DNA of 64,000 nucleotides from Gluconobacter albidus (GTDB taxonomy: Bacteria; Pseudomonadota; Alphaproteobacteria; Acetobacterales; Acetobacteraceae): assembly GCF_002723915.1 (NCBI RefSeq), contig NZ_BEWL01000001.1, forward strand, positions 62,001 to 126,000, given 5' to 3'. This document shows, one piece after another, positions 16,606-24,484 of this stretch (position 1 is the first letter of the stretch; every line of letters starts with the position of its first letter). The translations under genes were made by a program, and so were the position numbers. Below the pieces are notes generated by a model. It did no database searches and was not told the origin of the DNA. It was given only the letters and a program-made list of their open reading frames with translations.

Positions 16606-18582
16606 TTACTGGCAGGACAGGCACTCTTCGTAATCGCCGCTGCTCATCTCGCCGCGCGGGGCGGCCTGAGCCGTGGCTTCGTATTTTTCGTCTTCCAGAA
16701 TGTCGCTCTTCACCGCCAGCGTGGACACCGCATCGGCGCGTTGCACGGACAGGGAGCGGCAGTAGTAAAGGGATTTCAGGCCCTTCTTCCACGCCTGGAA
16801 ATGAATCTGATGCAGATCGCGCTTGTGAACGTCGGCCGGCAGGAACAGGTTTACTGACTGCGCCTGACAGATGAACGGTGCACGGTCGGCGGCATGTTCC
16901 ACAACCCAGCGCTGGTCGAGCTCGAACGCCGTCTTGAACACGTCCTTCTCGTCCTGCGTCAGGAAGTCGAGGTTCTGCACGGAGCCCTTGTTCAGCGTGA
17001 TTGCAGACCAGACTTCGTCCGTATCGTAACCGCGCTCTTCCAGAATCGTCTTCAGATGGCGGTTGCGCACCGAGAACGAGCCCGAAAGCGTCTTCTGCAG
17101 GAACACGTTTGCGCTGATCGGCTCGATTCCGGGGCTGGCATTGCCCGTGATGATGGAAATCGAGGCCGTCGGGGCGATGGCGAGCTTGTGCGAGAAGCGC
17201 TCCATGAAGCCGTATTCCTCGGCATCCGGGCACGGACCACGCACTTCCGCCAGATGCTTTGACGCGGCATCGGCCTGCTTGCGGATATATTCGAAAATCT
17301 TCCGGTTCCAGACCTTCGCCATCACGGACTCGAACGGAATCATCCGGGCCTGCAGGAAGGAATGGAAGCCCATCACGCCCAAGCCCACAGAACGCTCACG
17401 CGCGGCGGCATATTTGGCGCGCGCCATGTCATCGGGAGCGCGGTCGATGAAATCCTGCAGCACGTTGTCGAGGAACAGCATGACGTCTTCGATGAACTGC
17501 GGATCATCCTTCCACTCGTCCCAAGTCTCGAGATTGAGCGAGGACAGGCAGCACACGGCCGTACGATTCTTGCCATGATGGTCGATACCGGTCGGCAGCG
17601 TGATCTCGGCACAAAGATTGGAGGTTTTCACCTCCAGTCCGGCCAGCTTGTGATGCTCCGGACGGGCGCGGTTCACATGGTCGGAATAGATGATGTAGGG
17701 CTCGCCCTGCTCCATCCGGGCCGTCAGAATGCGGATCCACAGACCCCGCGCCGACACCTTGCGGATCGTGCTGTGATCCTTCGGCGAGAGCAGCGCCCAT
17801 TCCTCGTCTGCCTCGACCGCACGCATGAACGCATCCGTCACGAGTACGCCGTGATGGAGGTTCAGCGCCTTGCGGTTCGGATCGCCGCCCGTCGGACGGC
17901 GCATCTCGACGAATTCTTCCACTTCCGGATGCCAGACCGGCAGATACACCGCCGCCGAGCCGCGACGGAGCGAGCCCTGCGAGATCGCCAGCGTCAGGCT
18001 GTCCATCACGCGGATGAAGGGAATGACGCCGGACGTCTTGCCATTGCGGCCGATGTTTTCGCCGATGGAGCGCAGATTGCCCCAGTAAGACCCGATGCCG
18101 CCGCCCTTGGACGCCAGCCAGACGTTCTCGTTCCACAATCCCACGATTCCCGAAAGGCTGTCTTCAGCCTCGTTCAGGAAGCAGGAAATCGGCAGTCCGC
18201 GCTCGGTTCCGCCATTGGACAGAACGGGCGTCGCGGGCATGAACCAGTGGCGGGAAATATAGTCATAAATCCGCTGCGCATGGCCCGCATCCGCACCGTA
18301 ATAGGACGCCACACGCGCGAAAAGCGACTGATAGTCCTCGCCCGGCAGCAGGTATCGGTTGTTCAGAGTCGCCTTGCCGAAATCCGTCAGCAGGGAATCG
18401 CGCGAACGATCCACCCGCACGGCGTGATGACCCGGAAGCTGCACGACATCGTCGAACATGTCCCCGAAATCGGCATCGGCCGAAAGAGGTGCTTCTCCAA
18501 TGGGATGGTCAACAGGCGGACGCACATCATGGGCACGATCGGCCTTGTCGGACACGTCCATCGTCACGTCATGAAGGGTCAT
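16606..18582 (-). CDS. nrdA: Ribonucleoside-diphosphate reductase, class Ia alpha subunit, no ATP-cone
   Basis: 658 residues using the ATG at 18582 with GGAG eight bases upstream. Catalytic features: PISCFLN (first redox Cys), NLCAEI (Asn, thiyl-radical Cys, Glu), AVCCLSSLNL (second redox Cys region) and the C-terminal swinging pair in ECLSCQ. It reduces ribonucleoside diphosphates. The N-terminus goes directly from an acidic lead into the catalytic barrel (LLTDFGKATLNNRY) with no recognisable ATP-cone, so ATP/dATP on-off control through that domain is absent; NrdB has none either. The upstream palindromes suggest NrdR control. Confidence 0.97.
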   Translation of the reverse strand: MTLHDVTMDVSDKADRAHDVRPPVDHPIGEAPLSADADFGDMFDDVVQLPGHHAVRVDRSRDSLLTDFGKATLNNRYLLPGEDYQSLFARVASYYGADAGHAQRIYDYISRHWFMPATPVLSNGGTERGLPISCFLNEAEDSLSGIVGLWNENVWLASKGGGIGSYWGNLRSIGENIGRNGKTSGVIPFIRVMDSLTLAISQGSLRRGSAAVYLPVWHPEVEEFVEMRRPTGGDPNRKALNLHHGVLVTDAFMRAVEADEEWALLSPKDHSTIRKVSARGLWIRILTARMEQGEPYIIYSDHVNRARPEHHKLAGLEVKTSNLCAEITLPTGIDHHGKNRTAVCCLSSLNLETWDEWKDDPQFIEDVMLFLDNVLQDFIDRAPDDMARAKYAAARERSVGLGVMGFHSFLQARMIPFESVMAKVWNRKIFEYIRKQADAASKHLAEVRGPCPDAEEYGFMERFSHKLAIAPTASISIITGNASPGIEPISANVFLQKTLSGSFSVRNRHLKTILEERGYDTDEVWSAITLNKGSVQNLDFLTQDEKDVFKTAFELDQRWVVEHAADRAPFICQAQSVNLFLPADVHKRDLHQIHFQAWKKGLKSLYYCRSLSVQRADAVSTLAVKSDILEDEKYEATAQAAPRGEMSSGDYEECLSCQ

Positions 18583-18644
18583 TCGTTGTCTCCGCCGGGC
18601 ATCTATTTCTGGTATCTCGAGCACTCATTTCCATCACTCCGAAC

Positions 18645-18679
18645 CCGATCGCAAGCACGAAGTTCGCTTGCAAAATCGG
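18645..18679 (-). promoter_or_regulatory. Hairpin in the nrdA leader
   Basis: GCAAGC (18651-18656) and GCTTGC (18666-18671) pair around a nine-base loop, and CCGAT (18645-18649) pairs with ATCGG (18675-18679) outside small bulges. It lies between the NrdR-type boxes and the nrdA start, inside the likely transcript. Function unknown. Confidence 0.35.
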
Positions 18680-18699
18680 ACGAGCTGTGAATTTGAACC

Positions 18700-18746
18700 A
18701 TCCCATATCTAGGGAAGGAATTCGTTAATTCCCCTAGATATAGTAC
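18700..18746 (-). promoter_or_regulatory. Pair of NrdR-type boxes upstream of nrdA
   Basis: Two 16-bp near-palindromes, ATCCCATATCTAGGGA (18700-18715) and CCCCTAGATATAGTAC (18731-18746), match each other at 12 of 16 positions when one is inverted. The gap is 15 bp and the centre spacing 31 bp, which is the three-turn geometry known for NrdR box pairs. NrdR represses ribonucleotide reductase operons in response to ATP/dATP. The nrdR gene is not in the window. Confidence 0.7.
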
Positions 18747-18813
18747 TGATCGCAGAAAACCGCCCCTAAGCGTTGTTATCCCAAGAGTTTTCCCCCGGGG
18801 CATTTTCCCGGTG

Positions 18814-18829
18814 TGTGATACCGGTCACA
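18814..18829. promoter_or_regulatory. CRP/FNR-family operator upstream of osmC
   Basis: TGTGA-N6-TCACA with spacer TACCGG is a perfect match to the CRP consensus half-sites and spacing. Its centre lies about 100 bp upstream of the osmC ATG and about 240 bp upstream of nrdA on the other strand. Binding by a CRP/Clr-type regulator is an inference from the palindrome. Confidence 0.6.
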
Positions 18830-18920
18830 GAATTGGGAAATTTCGTGAACATCGCGTCGGGCAACGATCCGGACAACACCGCGTTTGGGGATCCAAGCCC
18901 ACAAAACGAAAGAGCGCATC

Positions 18921-19352
18921 ATGACCATCAAAAAGACAGCTTCGGCACACTGGACCGGCGGTCTCAAGGACGGCAAAGGCACCATTTCCACCCAGAGCGG
19001 CGCCCTGCACGAGCAGCCTTATGGCTTCAATACGCGCTTTGAAGACAAGCCCGGCACGAACCCCGAAGAACTGCTCGGTGCGGCTCATGCAGGCTGTTTC
19101 ACCATGGCGCTGTCCATGATGCTCGAACAGGCCGGTTTCAAAGCCGAATCACTGGAAACGAAAGCGATCGTCTCGCTCGACAAGTCCGGCGAAGGCTTTG
19201 CCATCACCCAGTCTCACCTGACGCTGCGCGGCAAGGTCCCCGGAGCCTCCGAGACGCAGTTCCTTGAGATTGCGAACAAGGCCAAGGAAGGTTGTCCGCT
19301 ATCACAGGTCATCAAGGCCAAGATTACGCTGGACGCCACGTTCGAAGGCTGA
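18921..19352 (+). CDS. osmC: Organic hydroperoxide reductase OsmC
   Basis: 143 residues from the ATG at 18921 (AGAG about nine bases upstream). It matches true OsmC rather than Ohr: the redox cysteines are C59 (AAHAGCFTMAL) and C125 (EGCPLSQ), the same numbers as in E. coli OsmC, with the shared blocks QPYGFNTRF and GTNPEELLGAAHA. It is a cytoplasmic thiol peroxidase that detoxifies organic hydroperoxides. It is a single gene, with its own ~340 bp upstream region shared divergently with nrdA that carries the CRP-like site. It converges on aroC with a 19-bp gap. Confidence 0.96.
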   Translation: MTIKKTASAHWTGGLKDGKGTISTQSGALHEQPYGFNTRFEDKPGTNPEELLGAAHAGCFTMALSMMLEQAGFKAESLETKAIVSLDKSGEGFAITQSHLTLRGKVPGASETQFLEIANKAKEGCPLSQVIKAKITLDATFEG

Positions 19353-19371
19353 GGCGCCGGCTGGCGGGGGT

Positions 19372-20454
19372 CTAGCGACCCCAGCCACACTGGGCGTGAT
19401 CGCGCAGCAGATGATCGGCCAGCACACAGGCCATCATCGCCTCGGCTACGGGAACGGCCCGGATACCAATGCAGGGATCGTGACGCCCTTTTGTCATCAC
19501 CTCGACAGACTCGCCATCGCGGGTGATGCTCGGAACGGGTGTAAGGATTGAACTGGTCGGCTTGATCGCAAAGCGCGCCACGATAGGCTGTCCCGTTGAG
19601 ATACCGCCCAGAATGCCACCGGCATGATTGGACGCAAACTGCGGGCCCGGCGCGATCGGATCGGCGTTCTGCTCGCCACGAAGGGCTGCCACGGCAAAAC
19701 CATCCCCGATCTCGACACCTTTGACGCCGTTGATCCCCATCATGGCGCCTGCCAGATCGACATCCAGCTTGCCATAGACCGGCGCACCGAGTCCGGCTGG
19801 CAGACCTTCCGCAACGACTTCAACGGTCGCACCGATGGACGAACCATCCTTTCGAACGGAATCGAGCAGCGCCTCCCAGGACGCCACGGAGTCCGCATCC
19901 GGGCACCACAGCGGATTGCGCTCAACCTCGTCCCAGTCCCAGCGGGAGGGGTCGATGGTCTGCCCTCCAATGCCCGTCAGGGCGGCACGGATCTTCACGC
20001 TCTCGCCCACCAGTGTCTTCAGCAGTACGCGCGCCACGGCTCCTGCGGCAACCCGCATGGCCGTCTCCCGCGCCGAGGAGCGCCCGCCCCCGCGATAATC
20101 GCGGATGCCGTATTTCATGTCATAGGCGATGTCGGCATGACCGGGGCGATAGCGGGTTGCAATATCGCCGTAATCCTTCGACCGCTGATCGGTATTTTCG
20201 ATCATCAGCGAAATGGGGGTGCCAGTCGTCTGGCCTTCAAACACGCCCGACAGGATCCGGACCTGATCCGCCTCCCGGCGCTGCGTGGTAAAGCGGGACT
20301 GCCCCGGACGACGACGATCAAGCCAGGGCTGGATGTCCTCTTCGGACAGCTTCAGGCGGGGTGGGCAGCCATCAATGACGCAGCCGATGGCCGGCCCGTG
20401 GCTTTCACCCCAGGTGGTGACGCGAAAGAGCTTCCCGAAGCTGTTGTCCGACAT
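19372..20454 (-). CDS. aroC: Chorismate synthase
   Basis: 360 residues with the three chorismate synthase signatures: [17 protein letters not shown] near the N-terminus, [18 protein letters not shown] (about residue 122) and a C-terminal [17 protein letters not shown]. It uses reduced FMN to eliminate phosphate from EPSP, giving chorismate. It follows fabI on the same strand with one base between them (fabI stop, then aroC start), so the two are co-transcribed. Confidence 0.97.
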   Translation of the reverse strand: MSDNSFGKLFRVTTWGESHGPAIGCVIDGCPPRLKLSEEDIQPWLDRRRPGQSRFTTQRREADQVRILSGVFEGQTTGTPISLMIENTDQRSKDYGDIATRYRPGHADIAYDMKYGIRDYRGGGRSSARETAMRVAAGAVARVLLKTLVGESVKIRAALTGIGGQTIDPSRWDWDEVERNPLWCPDADSVASWEALLDSVRKDGSSIGATVEVVAEGLPAGLGAPVYGKLDVDLAGAMMGINGVKGVEIGDGFAVAALRGEQNADPIAPGPQFASNHAGGILGGISTGQPIVARFAIKPTSSILTPVPSITRDGESVEVMTKGRHDPCIGIRAVPVAEAMMACVLADHLLRDHAQCGWGR

Positions 20455-20455
20455 G

Positions 20456-21307
20456 TCAGTTCCCGGAGCCGACCGCTGCGATGTCCGGAGCGTCCGGGTT
20501 CTTCATGCCGACCGTGTGGTAGCCGCAGTCCACATGATGGATCTCGCCCGTCACGCCGCTGGACAGATCGGAGAGCAGGTACATGCCCGAACCGCCGACA
20601 TCCTTGAGCGTCACGTTGCGCTCCATCGGAGCGTTGAGCTGGTTCCAGCGCAGGATGTAGCGGAAATCGCTTATCCCGTTGGCGGCCAGCGTCATGATCG
20701 GACCGGCAGAGATACCGTTGACGCGGATATCGTCGCGGCCCAGATCGGCAGCCATGTAGCGCACCGAGGCTTCCAGAGCCGCCTTGGCCACACCCATCAC
20801 ATTATAGTGCGGCATGACGCGCTCGGCGCCGAGATAGGTCATGCTCAGGAAGGACCCGCCCGGATTCATCATGGCAGACGCACGACGTGCGACGGCGACG
20901 AAGGAATAACAGGAGATGTCCATGGCCTGCAGGAAGGCATCGCGCGGCGTGTCGATATAGCGGCCGCGGAGATACTGCTTGTCCGCAAAAGCGATGGCAT
21001 GGAGCACGAAGTCAATCTTACCCCAGACCTTCTCGATCTCGTCGAACGTGGTGTTGATGGCGTCGTCATCGCTGACGTCACAGGAGATGACGAGTTCAGA
21101 CCCGACACTCTCGGCCAGCGGACGAACGCGCTTGCCCAGGGCCTCGCCCTGATAGGTGAAAGCAAGTTCCGCACCCTGTGCCGCACAGGCGCTGGCAATG
21201 GCCCAGGCAATGGAGTGCTTGTTGGCAACACCCATGATCACACCGCGCTTGCCCTTCATGAGGGTTCCGGTCACGGGTGCCGGGATATTGTCTTCCGTTT
21301 CAGACAT
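20456..21307 (-). CDS. fabI: Enoyl-[acyl-carrier-protein] reductase (NADH), FabI
   Basis: 283 residues from the ATG at 21307, which has AGGA nine bases upstream; a start 16 codons earlier is unlikely. SDR fold with the FabI-specific NAD motif [13 protein letters not shown] and catalytic residues Y158, Y168 and K175 ([19 protein letters not shown]). It performs the last reduction of fatty-acid elongation and is the usual triclosan target. The first gene of the fabI-aroC pair. pdxH lies nearby in the opposite direction, as in many Alphaproteobacteria. Confidence 0.97.
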   Translation of the reverse strand: MSETEDNIPAPVTGTLMKGKRGVIMGVANKHSIAWAIASACAAQGAELAFTYQGEALGKRVRPLAESVGSELVISCDVSDDDAINTTFDEIEKVWGKIDFVLHAIAFADKQYLRGRYIDTPRDAFLQAMDISCYSFVAVARRASAMMNPGGSFLSMTYLGAERVMPHYNVMGVAKAALEASVRYMAADLGRDDIRVNGISAGPIMTLAANGISDFRYILRWNQLNAPMERNVTLKDVGGSGMYLLSDLSSGVTGEIHHVDCGYHTVGMKNPDAPDIAAVGSGN

Positions 21308-21451
21308 GGTGATTTCCTGAATCGCGTTGGCGTATTGAGGGTCGTGGTTGCACAAGCGTCCGTTACAGACAAGACTTTGCGACGATTGCCCGGTTTTTTG
21401 CCTTCTGACGGGACATTAAGGCATCACTCCGACACTGAGGAATTTCCTCCC

Positions 21452-21994
21452 ATGCGCTCGAAATCCGCTCATACTTCCATCGGCCCGTTCGATTTTTCCG
21501 AACGCCATTCCATTCTCATTCACGCCCTGCCCGGCACCATCCTGAACTGCGTCCGGCACTACCGTCTGGATGAGGATGCTCTCATCCGCCCAGCCCTTTA
21601 CCTGCGTGGACTGCCTGCCCGACTGCTGCGAAGCCCATCAGCACCGCCTCTTGAGCTCCAAGACTTCACCCTGCTGTCGGAGACCGATCGCAGTCTGGCC
21701 TATGGGCTGAAAGGGGCCTTCTGGCAGACGGATTACGGACTGCATCGTTTTGACACACCTATGGCGTTTCTCGGTGACAGGGATGCGTCTGTTGCAACCC
21801 TGATCCTGTCTTTCGTGACAGAGCCGGCCACGAAGGGTCGAATGCGCCTCGTCACGCAAACACATGTCCTGTGTCCCACGCCCCATGTCTGGCGTCGTTT
21901 CCTGCCCTACTGGCTCGTGATCCGCCCCGTCAGCGGTCTGCTGCGGCGTCGCATGCTGTCCCAGATCAAGGCGCGATGCGAGCGCGGCGTATAA
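21452..21994 (+). CDS. Hypothetical protein (180 aa)
   Basis: 180 residues from the ATG at 21452. I do not recognise a named family. It is soluble-looking: no signal peptide, a central beta-rich stretch (LAYGLKGAFW, VATLILSFVT) and a C-terminal basic tail with WLVIRPVSGLLRRRMLSQIK. The pattern of a ligand-binding beta sheet ending in a long helix would fit an SRPBCC/DUF-type domain, but this is only an impression. It lies between the fabI promoter region and pdxH, alone on the plus strand, with a hairpin after its stop. Confidence 0.75.
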   Translation: MRSKSAHTSIGPFDFSERHSILIHALPGTILNCVRHYRLDEDALIRPALYLRGLPARLLRSPSAPPLELQDFTLLSETDRSLAYGLKGAFWQTDYGLHRFDTPMAFLGDRDASVATLILSFVTEPATKGRMRLVTQTHVLCPTPHVWRRFLPYWLVIRPVSGLLRRRMLSQIKARCERGV

Positions 21995-22017
21995 ACTGGC
22001 TGGATAGCTGGCCGGAT

Positions 22018-22035
22018 GGCTGGAACGGTCCAGCC
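22018..22035 (+). terminator. Hairpin between the hypothetical gene and pdxH
   Basis: GGCTGGA and TCCAGCC form a 7-bp perfect stem with the loop ACGG, 24 bases after the upstream stop. GCTGG recurs three times just before it. No T-run follows, so terminator function is uncertain. Confidence 0.3.
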
Positions 22036-22109
22036 GCGTTATGATCCCGGCACTGGCGAGCGGGACGACATCGTTCCTGCCACGCCAATCTTGTTTCAAG
22101 GATTCTCCG

Positions 22110-22712
22110 ATGTCCGACCTCCCCCTGATTGATCTGAAGGCTGATCCCTTCGCCCTGTTCGCTGCCTGGATGTCAGATGCGGAAGCTGCCGAACCGAACG
22201 ACCCCAACGCAATGGCCGTGGCCACATCCACGTCTGACGGGCACCCGTCCGTGCGGATGCTGTTACTCAAGGGCGTGGATGACAGGGGCTTTGTTTTCTA
22301 TACCAATCTGGACAGCCGCAAGGGCGGCGAACTGCGCGCCAACCCGCACGCGGCCCTGCTGTTTCACTGGAAATCCATCCGCCGTCAGGTCCGGATCGAA
22401 GGCCCGGTCGAAGCCGTTACGGCCGCCGAAGCCGATGCCTATTTCGCAAGCCGTTCCCGCATGTCGCGCCTCGGCGCCATTGCCTCAGACCAGTCGCGCC
22501 CGCTCGACGAACGCAGCACGTTCGAGGAACGCCTGAAGGCCGCAGACGAAAAATACGGAGACGGCCCGATCCCCCGTCCTGACAACTGGTCGGGTTTCCG
22601 CGTTCTGCCCCAGGCCATCGAATTCTGGCAGGACCGTCCCTATCGCCTGCATGATCGTGCCGTGTGGACGCGTGATGGAAACCAATGGAACGTCACACGA
22701 CTTTATCCGTAA
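22110..22712 (+). CDS. pdxH: Pyridoxamine 5'-phosphate oxidase
   Basis: 200 residues from the ATG at 22110. It shows the PNPOx pattern: PSVRMLLLKGVDDRGFVFYTN (FMN binding), SRKGGELRANPHAAL, the YFASRSR segment, and the C-terminal PNPOx dimerisation motif NWSGFRVLP..EFWQDRPYRLHDR. It oxidises PNP/PMP to PLP using FMN and oxygen. It has about the usual length. PLP-dependent lysA at 62 kb would use the product. Confidence 0.96.
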   Translation: MSDLPLIDLKADPFALFAAWMSDAEAAEPNDPNAMAVATSTSDGHPSVRMLLLKGVDDRGFVFYTNLDSRKGGELRANPHAALLFHWKSIRRQVRIEGPVEAVTAAEADAYFASRSRMSRLGAIASDQSRPLDERSTFEERLKAADEKYGDGPIPRPDNWSGFRVLPQAIEFWQDRPYRLHDRAVWTRDGNQWNVTRLYP

Positions 22713-22759
22713 ATACATCATAACGACGTCACAAAATTACGGCCGGGGAGCCTTCACCC

Positions 22760-23644
22760 ATGCTTATCGATATCAAGAACATCCTTCTCCCCCTGAACGG
22801 CACCTATGAGCTGGACGCCGTCATGTCGGTCGCGCTGGATTTCGCGCGCCGGTTCGACGCTCATCTTTCCGCTGTCGTGGTCGGTTCGGATCCGTCCGAA
22901 GTCGCAACGCTGGCCGGTGAAGGCATCTCGGCGGGCATGGTCAATGAAATGATCGATACCGCCATAACCGAAGCGCAGCACCGGGCCATCAAGATCCGCA
23001 GGGCTTTCGACGCTTTTGTCCACGAGCATGGCATCCGTCGCATCGAGCCTTCGAAAATCGGCTCCTCGGCCGGAGAAGGCGTCAGCGCAAGCCTCGACGT
23101 CCTCAACGGAACGGAGCACGACTCCCTGACATGGCGCTCCCGTCTGGCCGACATGACGCTGGTTCCGAATCTTGCCAAGGACGGCGACCCGCGCGCCTCC
23201 GAAACGCTCCATGCCATCCTGTTCGACAGCGGACGTCCTCTGCTGATCGCACCGCCGACCCCGCCGAAGACGGTCGGCAGGCGGATCGCCATCGCCTGGA
23301 ACGGAACGCCCGAAGCCTCGCTGGCCCTGCGTTGCATCCTGCCCTGGGCCCACAAGGCCGAAGCCGTGCAGGTCCTGACCTGTCAGGACTATCAGCGTCG
23401 CGGTCCGGGTGCGGACGAGGTCGTGACCTATCTGCGGATGCACGGTATTTCCGCCACATCCCGCGAGTTCGAAGCCGTGAACCGGGACATCGGCGTGGGC
23501 CTGCTTCAGGCTGCCACGGAGTTCAATGCCGACATGCTCGGTATGGGCGCCTACTCCCATTCGCGTCTGCGCCAGATGATTCTGGGCGGCGTTACCCGTC
23601 ACATTCTGGAGCACGCCCAGATCACGGTTCTCATGAGCCGCTGA
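22760..23644 (+). CDS. Universal stress protein, tandem-domain type
   Basis: 294 residues, about twice a single UspA domain. The N-terminal half begins KNILLPLNGTYELDAVMSVALDFA and is degenerate. The C-terminal half has IAWNGTPEASLALRCILPWA and ends with the nucleotide-binding-type GMGAYSHSRLRQMILGGVTRHIL. Proteobacterial Usp proteins of this type are induced by stress or growth arrest; the exact role is unknown. GGGGAG lies upstream of the ATG. A secreted protein gene follows after 47 bp on the same strand, without a visible terminator. Confidence 0.9.
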   Translation: MLIDIKNILLPLNGTYELDAVMSVALDFARRFDAHLSAVVVGSDPSEVATLAGEGISAGMVNEMIDTAITEAQHRAIKIRRAFDAFVHEHGIRRIEPSKIGSSAGEGVSASLDVLNGTEHDSLTWRSRLADMTLVPNLAKDGDPRASETLHAILFDSGRPLLIAPPTPPKTVGRRIAIAWNGTPEASLALRCILPWAHKAEAVQVLTCQDYQRRGPGADEVVTYLRMHGISATSREFEAVNRDIGVGLLQAATEFNADMLGMGAYSHSRLRQMILGGVTRHILEHAQITVLMSR

Positions 23645-23691
23645 ACACGCCTGTTGCCACTTTTTGCCTGCTGACCTGAAGGAACCGTTCC

Positions 23692-24420
23692 ATGTCCCTG
23701 CCCCGCCTCCTCTGCGCCACCTGCCTGACCCTCACGCTGGCAGGCACCGCGCTGGCTCCCGCATCGGCCATGGACACGCAGGCCCTACCGGAGGCGGGTA
23801 GCTTCACCCTTCAGGAACCGCAGGCGCGCCTCAAATTACGCCTCGTTCCCGGCAGCACGCTTGCTGCCGGCTATCGCAGCCCGTTCTATGAGCGCAACCC
23901 CGCGACCGGCGCCATGACCCTGCGAACGGATGCGCTTCAGCCGTCCATTCGCGGCCAGACGGCCCCCGCGACTGTTCTGCGCGAAGGCACGGCATGGTAT
24001 TTCCAGCAGACGCCGGCGGCCATGACTGCCACTCTGCACATCGACACATGGCCCAGTAATCAGCGCGTCATTATCGGCCGGATCCAGAGCGCGCATGCGC
24101 CGGTCGTGCAGCTGGTCGCGGATGGCAAGCGTTCGCAGGTCATTGCTGTCATTCATAATGGAACCGAAACACATCGCGTCGTTGCTGGAACCATCTATCC
24201 CGATCGCAGCATCAGCTACGGCCTCTCTTCCCGTCCCGACGGAACACTGCTTGTCGTCGTGAATGGAACCCGCAATGTGTTTGCCATGCCCGCGGCCGCA
24301 ACCGCCCCCGCCATGTGGTTCGAAGCCGTCGCGGGACAGACCGGCTGGCACATGCCCTGCCACAGCGATTCAGCACGTGTGACCTTCACGTCTCTTGAGA
24401 TGAATCATCCGGCAACCTGA
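23692..24420 (+). CDS. Secreted protein with a degenerate PL7 alginate-lyase-like fold
   Basis: 242 residues. A Sec signal (~26 residues, ending ASA|MD) precedes a beta-rich domain. The order of strands (TLHIDTWPSNQRVIIGRIQS..., a VQLVADG strand, ETHRVVAGTIYP, TLLVVVNGTRNVFA, then MWFEAVAGQTGWH) is like the polysaccharide-lyase 7 jelly roll, where one expects IGQIH and YFKAGxYxQ. Here these read IGRIQ and WFEAVAGQT, so the usual catalytic Gln, His and Tyr appear lost. GAAGGAAC lies before the ATG. I infer an inactive, binding-only relative in the periplasm or outside; the PL7 link itself is uncertain. Confidence 0.8.
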   Translation: MSLPRLLCATCLTLTLAGTALAPASAMDTQALPEAGSFTLQEPQARLKLRLVPGSTLAAGYRSPFYERNPATGAMTLRTDALQPSIRGQTAPATVLREGTAWYFQQTPAAMTATLHIDTWPSNQRVIIGRIQSAHAPVVQLVADGKRSQVIAVIHNGTETHRVVAGTIYPDRSISYGLSSRPDGTLLVVVNGTRNVFAMPAAATAPAMWFEAVAGQTGWHMPCHSDSARVTFTSLEMNHPAT

Positions 24421-24484
24421 TGGCTCTGCCTGTCGAAATGCCCTGTCTTTGCCCCCTGTAACGTCGCGTGCTACCCGACGCGAC

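Noticed and set aside
17362-18690. 442-codon plus-strand frame opposite nrdA
   Set aside because: nrdA is unambiguous on the other strand; no motif in this frame.
18725-18740. CtrA-type site (TTAA-N7-TTAA) near the NrdR boxes
   Set aside because: Only one TTAA half is present.
20285-21451. 5' extension of the hypothetical gene at 21452
   Set aside because: The open frame continues upstream antisense to fabI and aroC; the ATG at 21452 right after the fabI promoter region is the sensible start.
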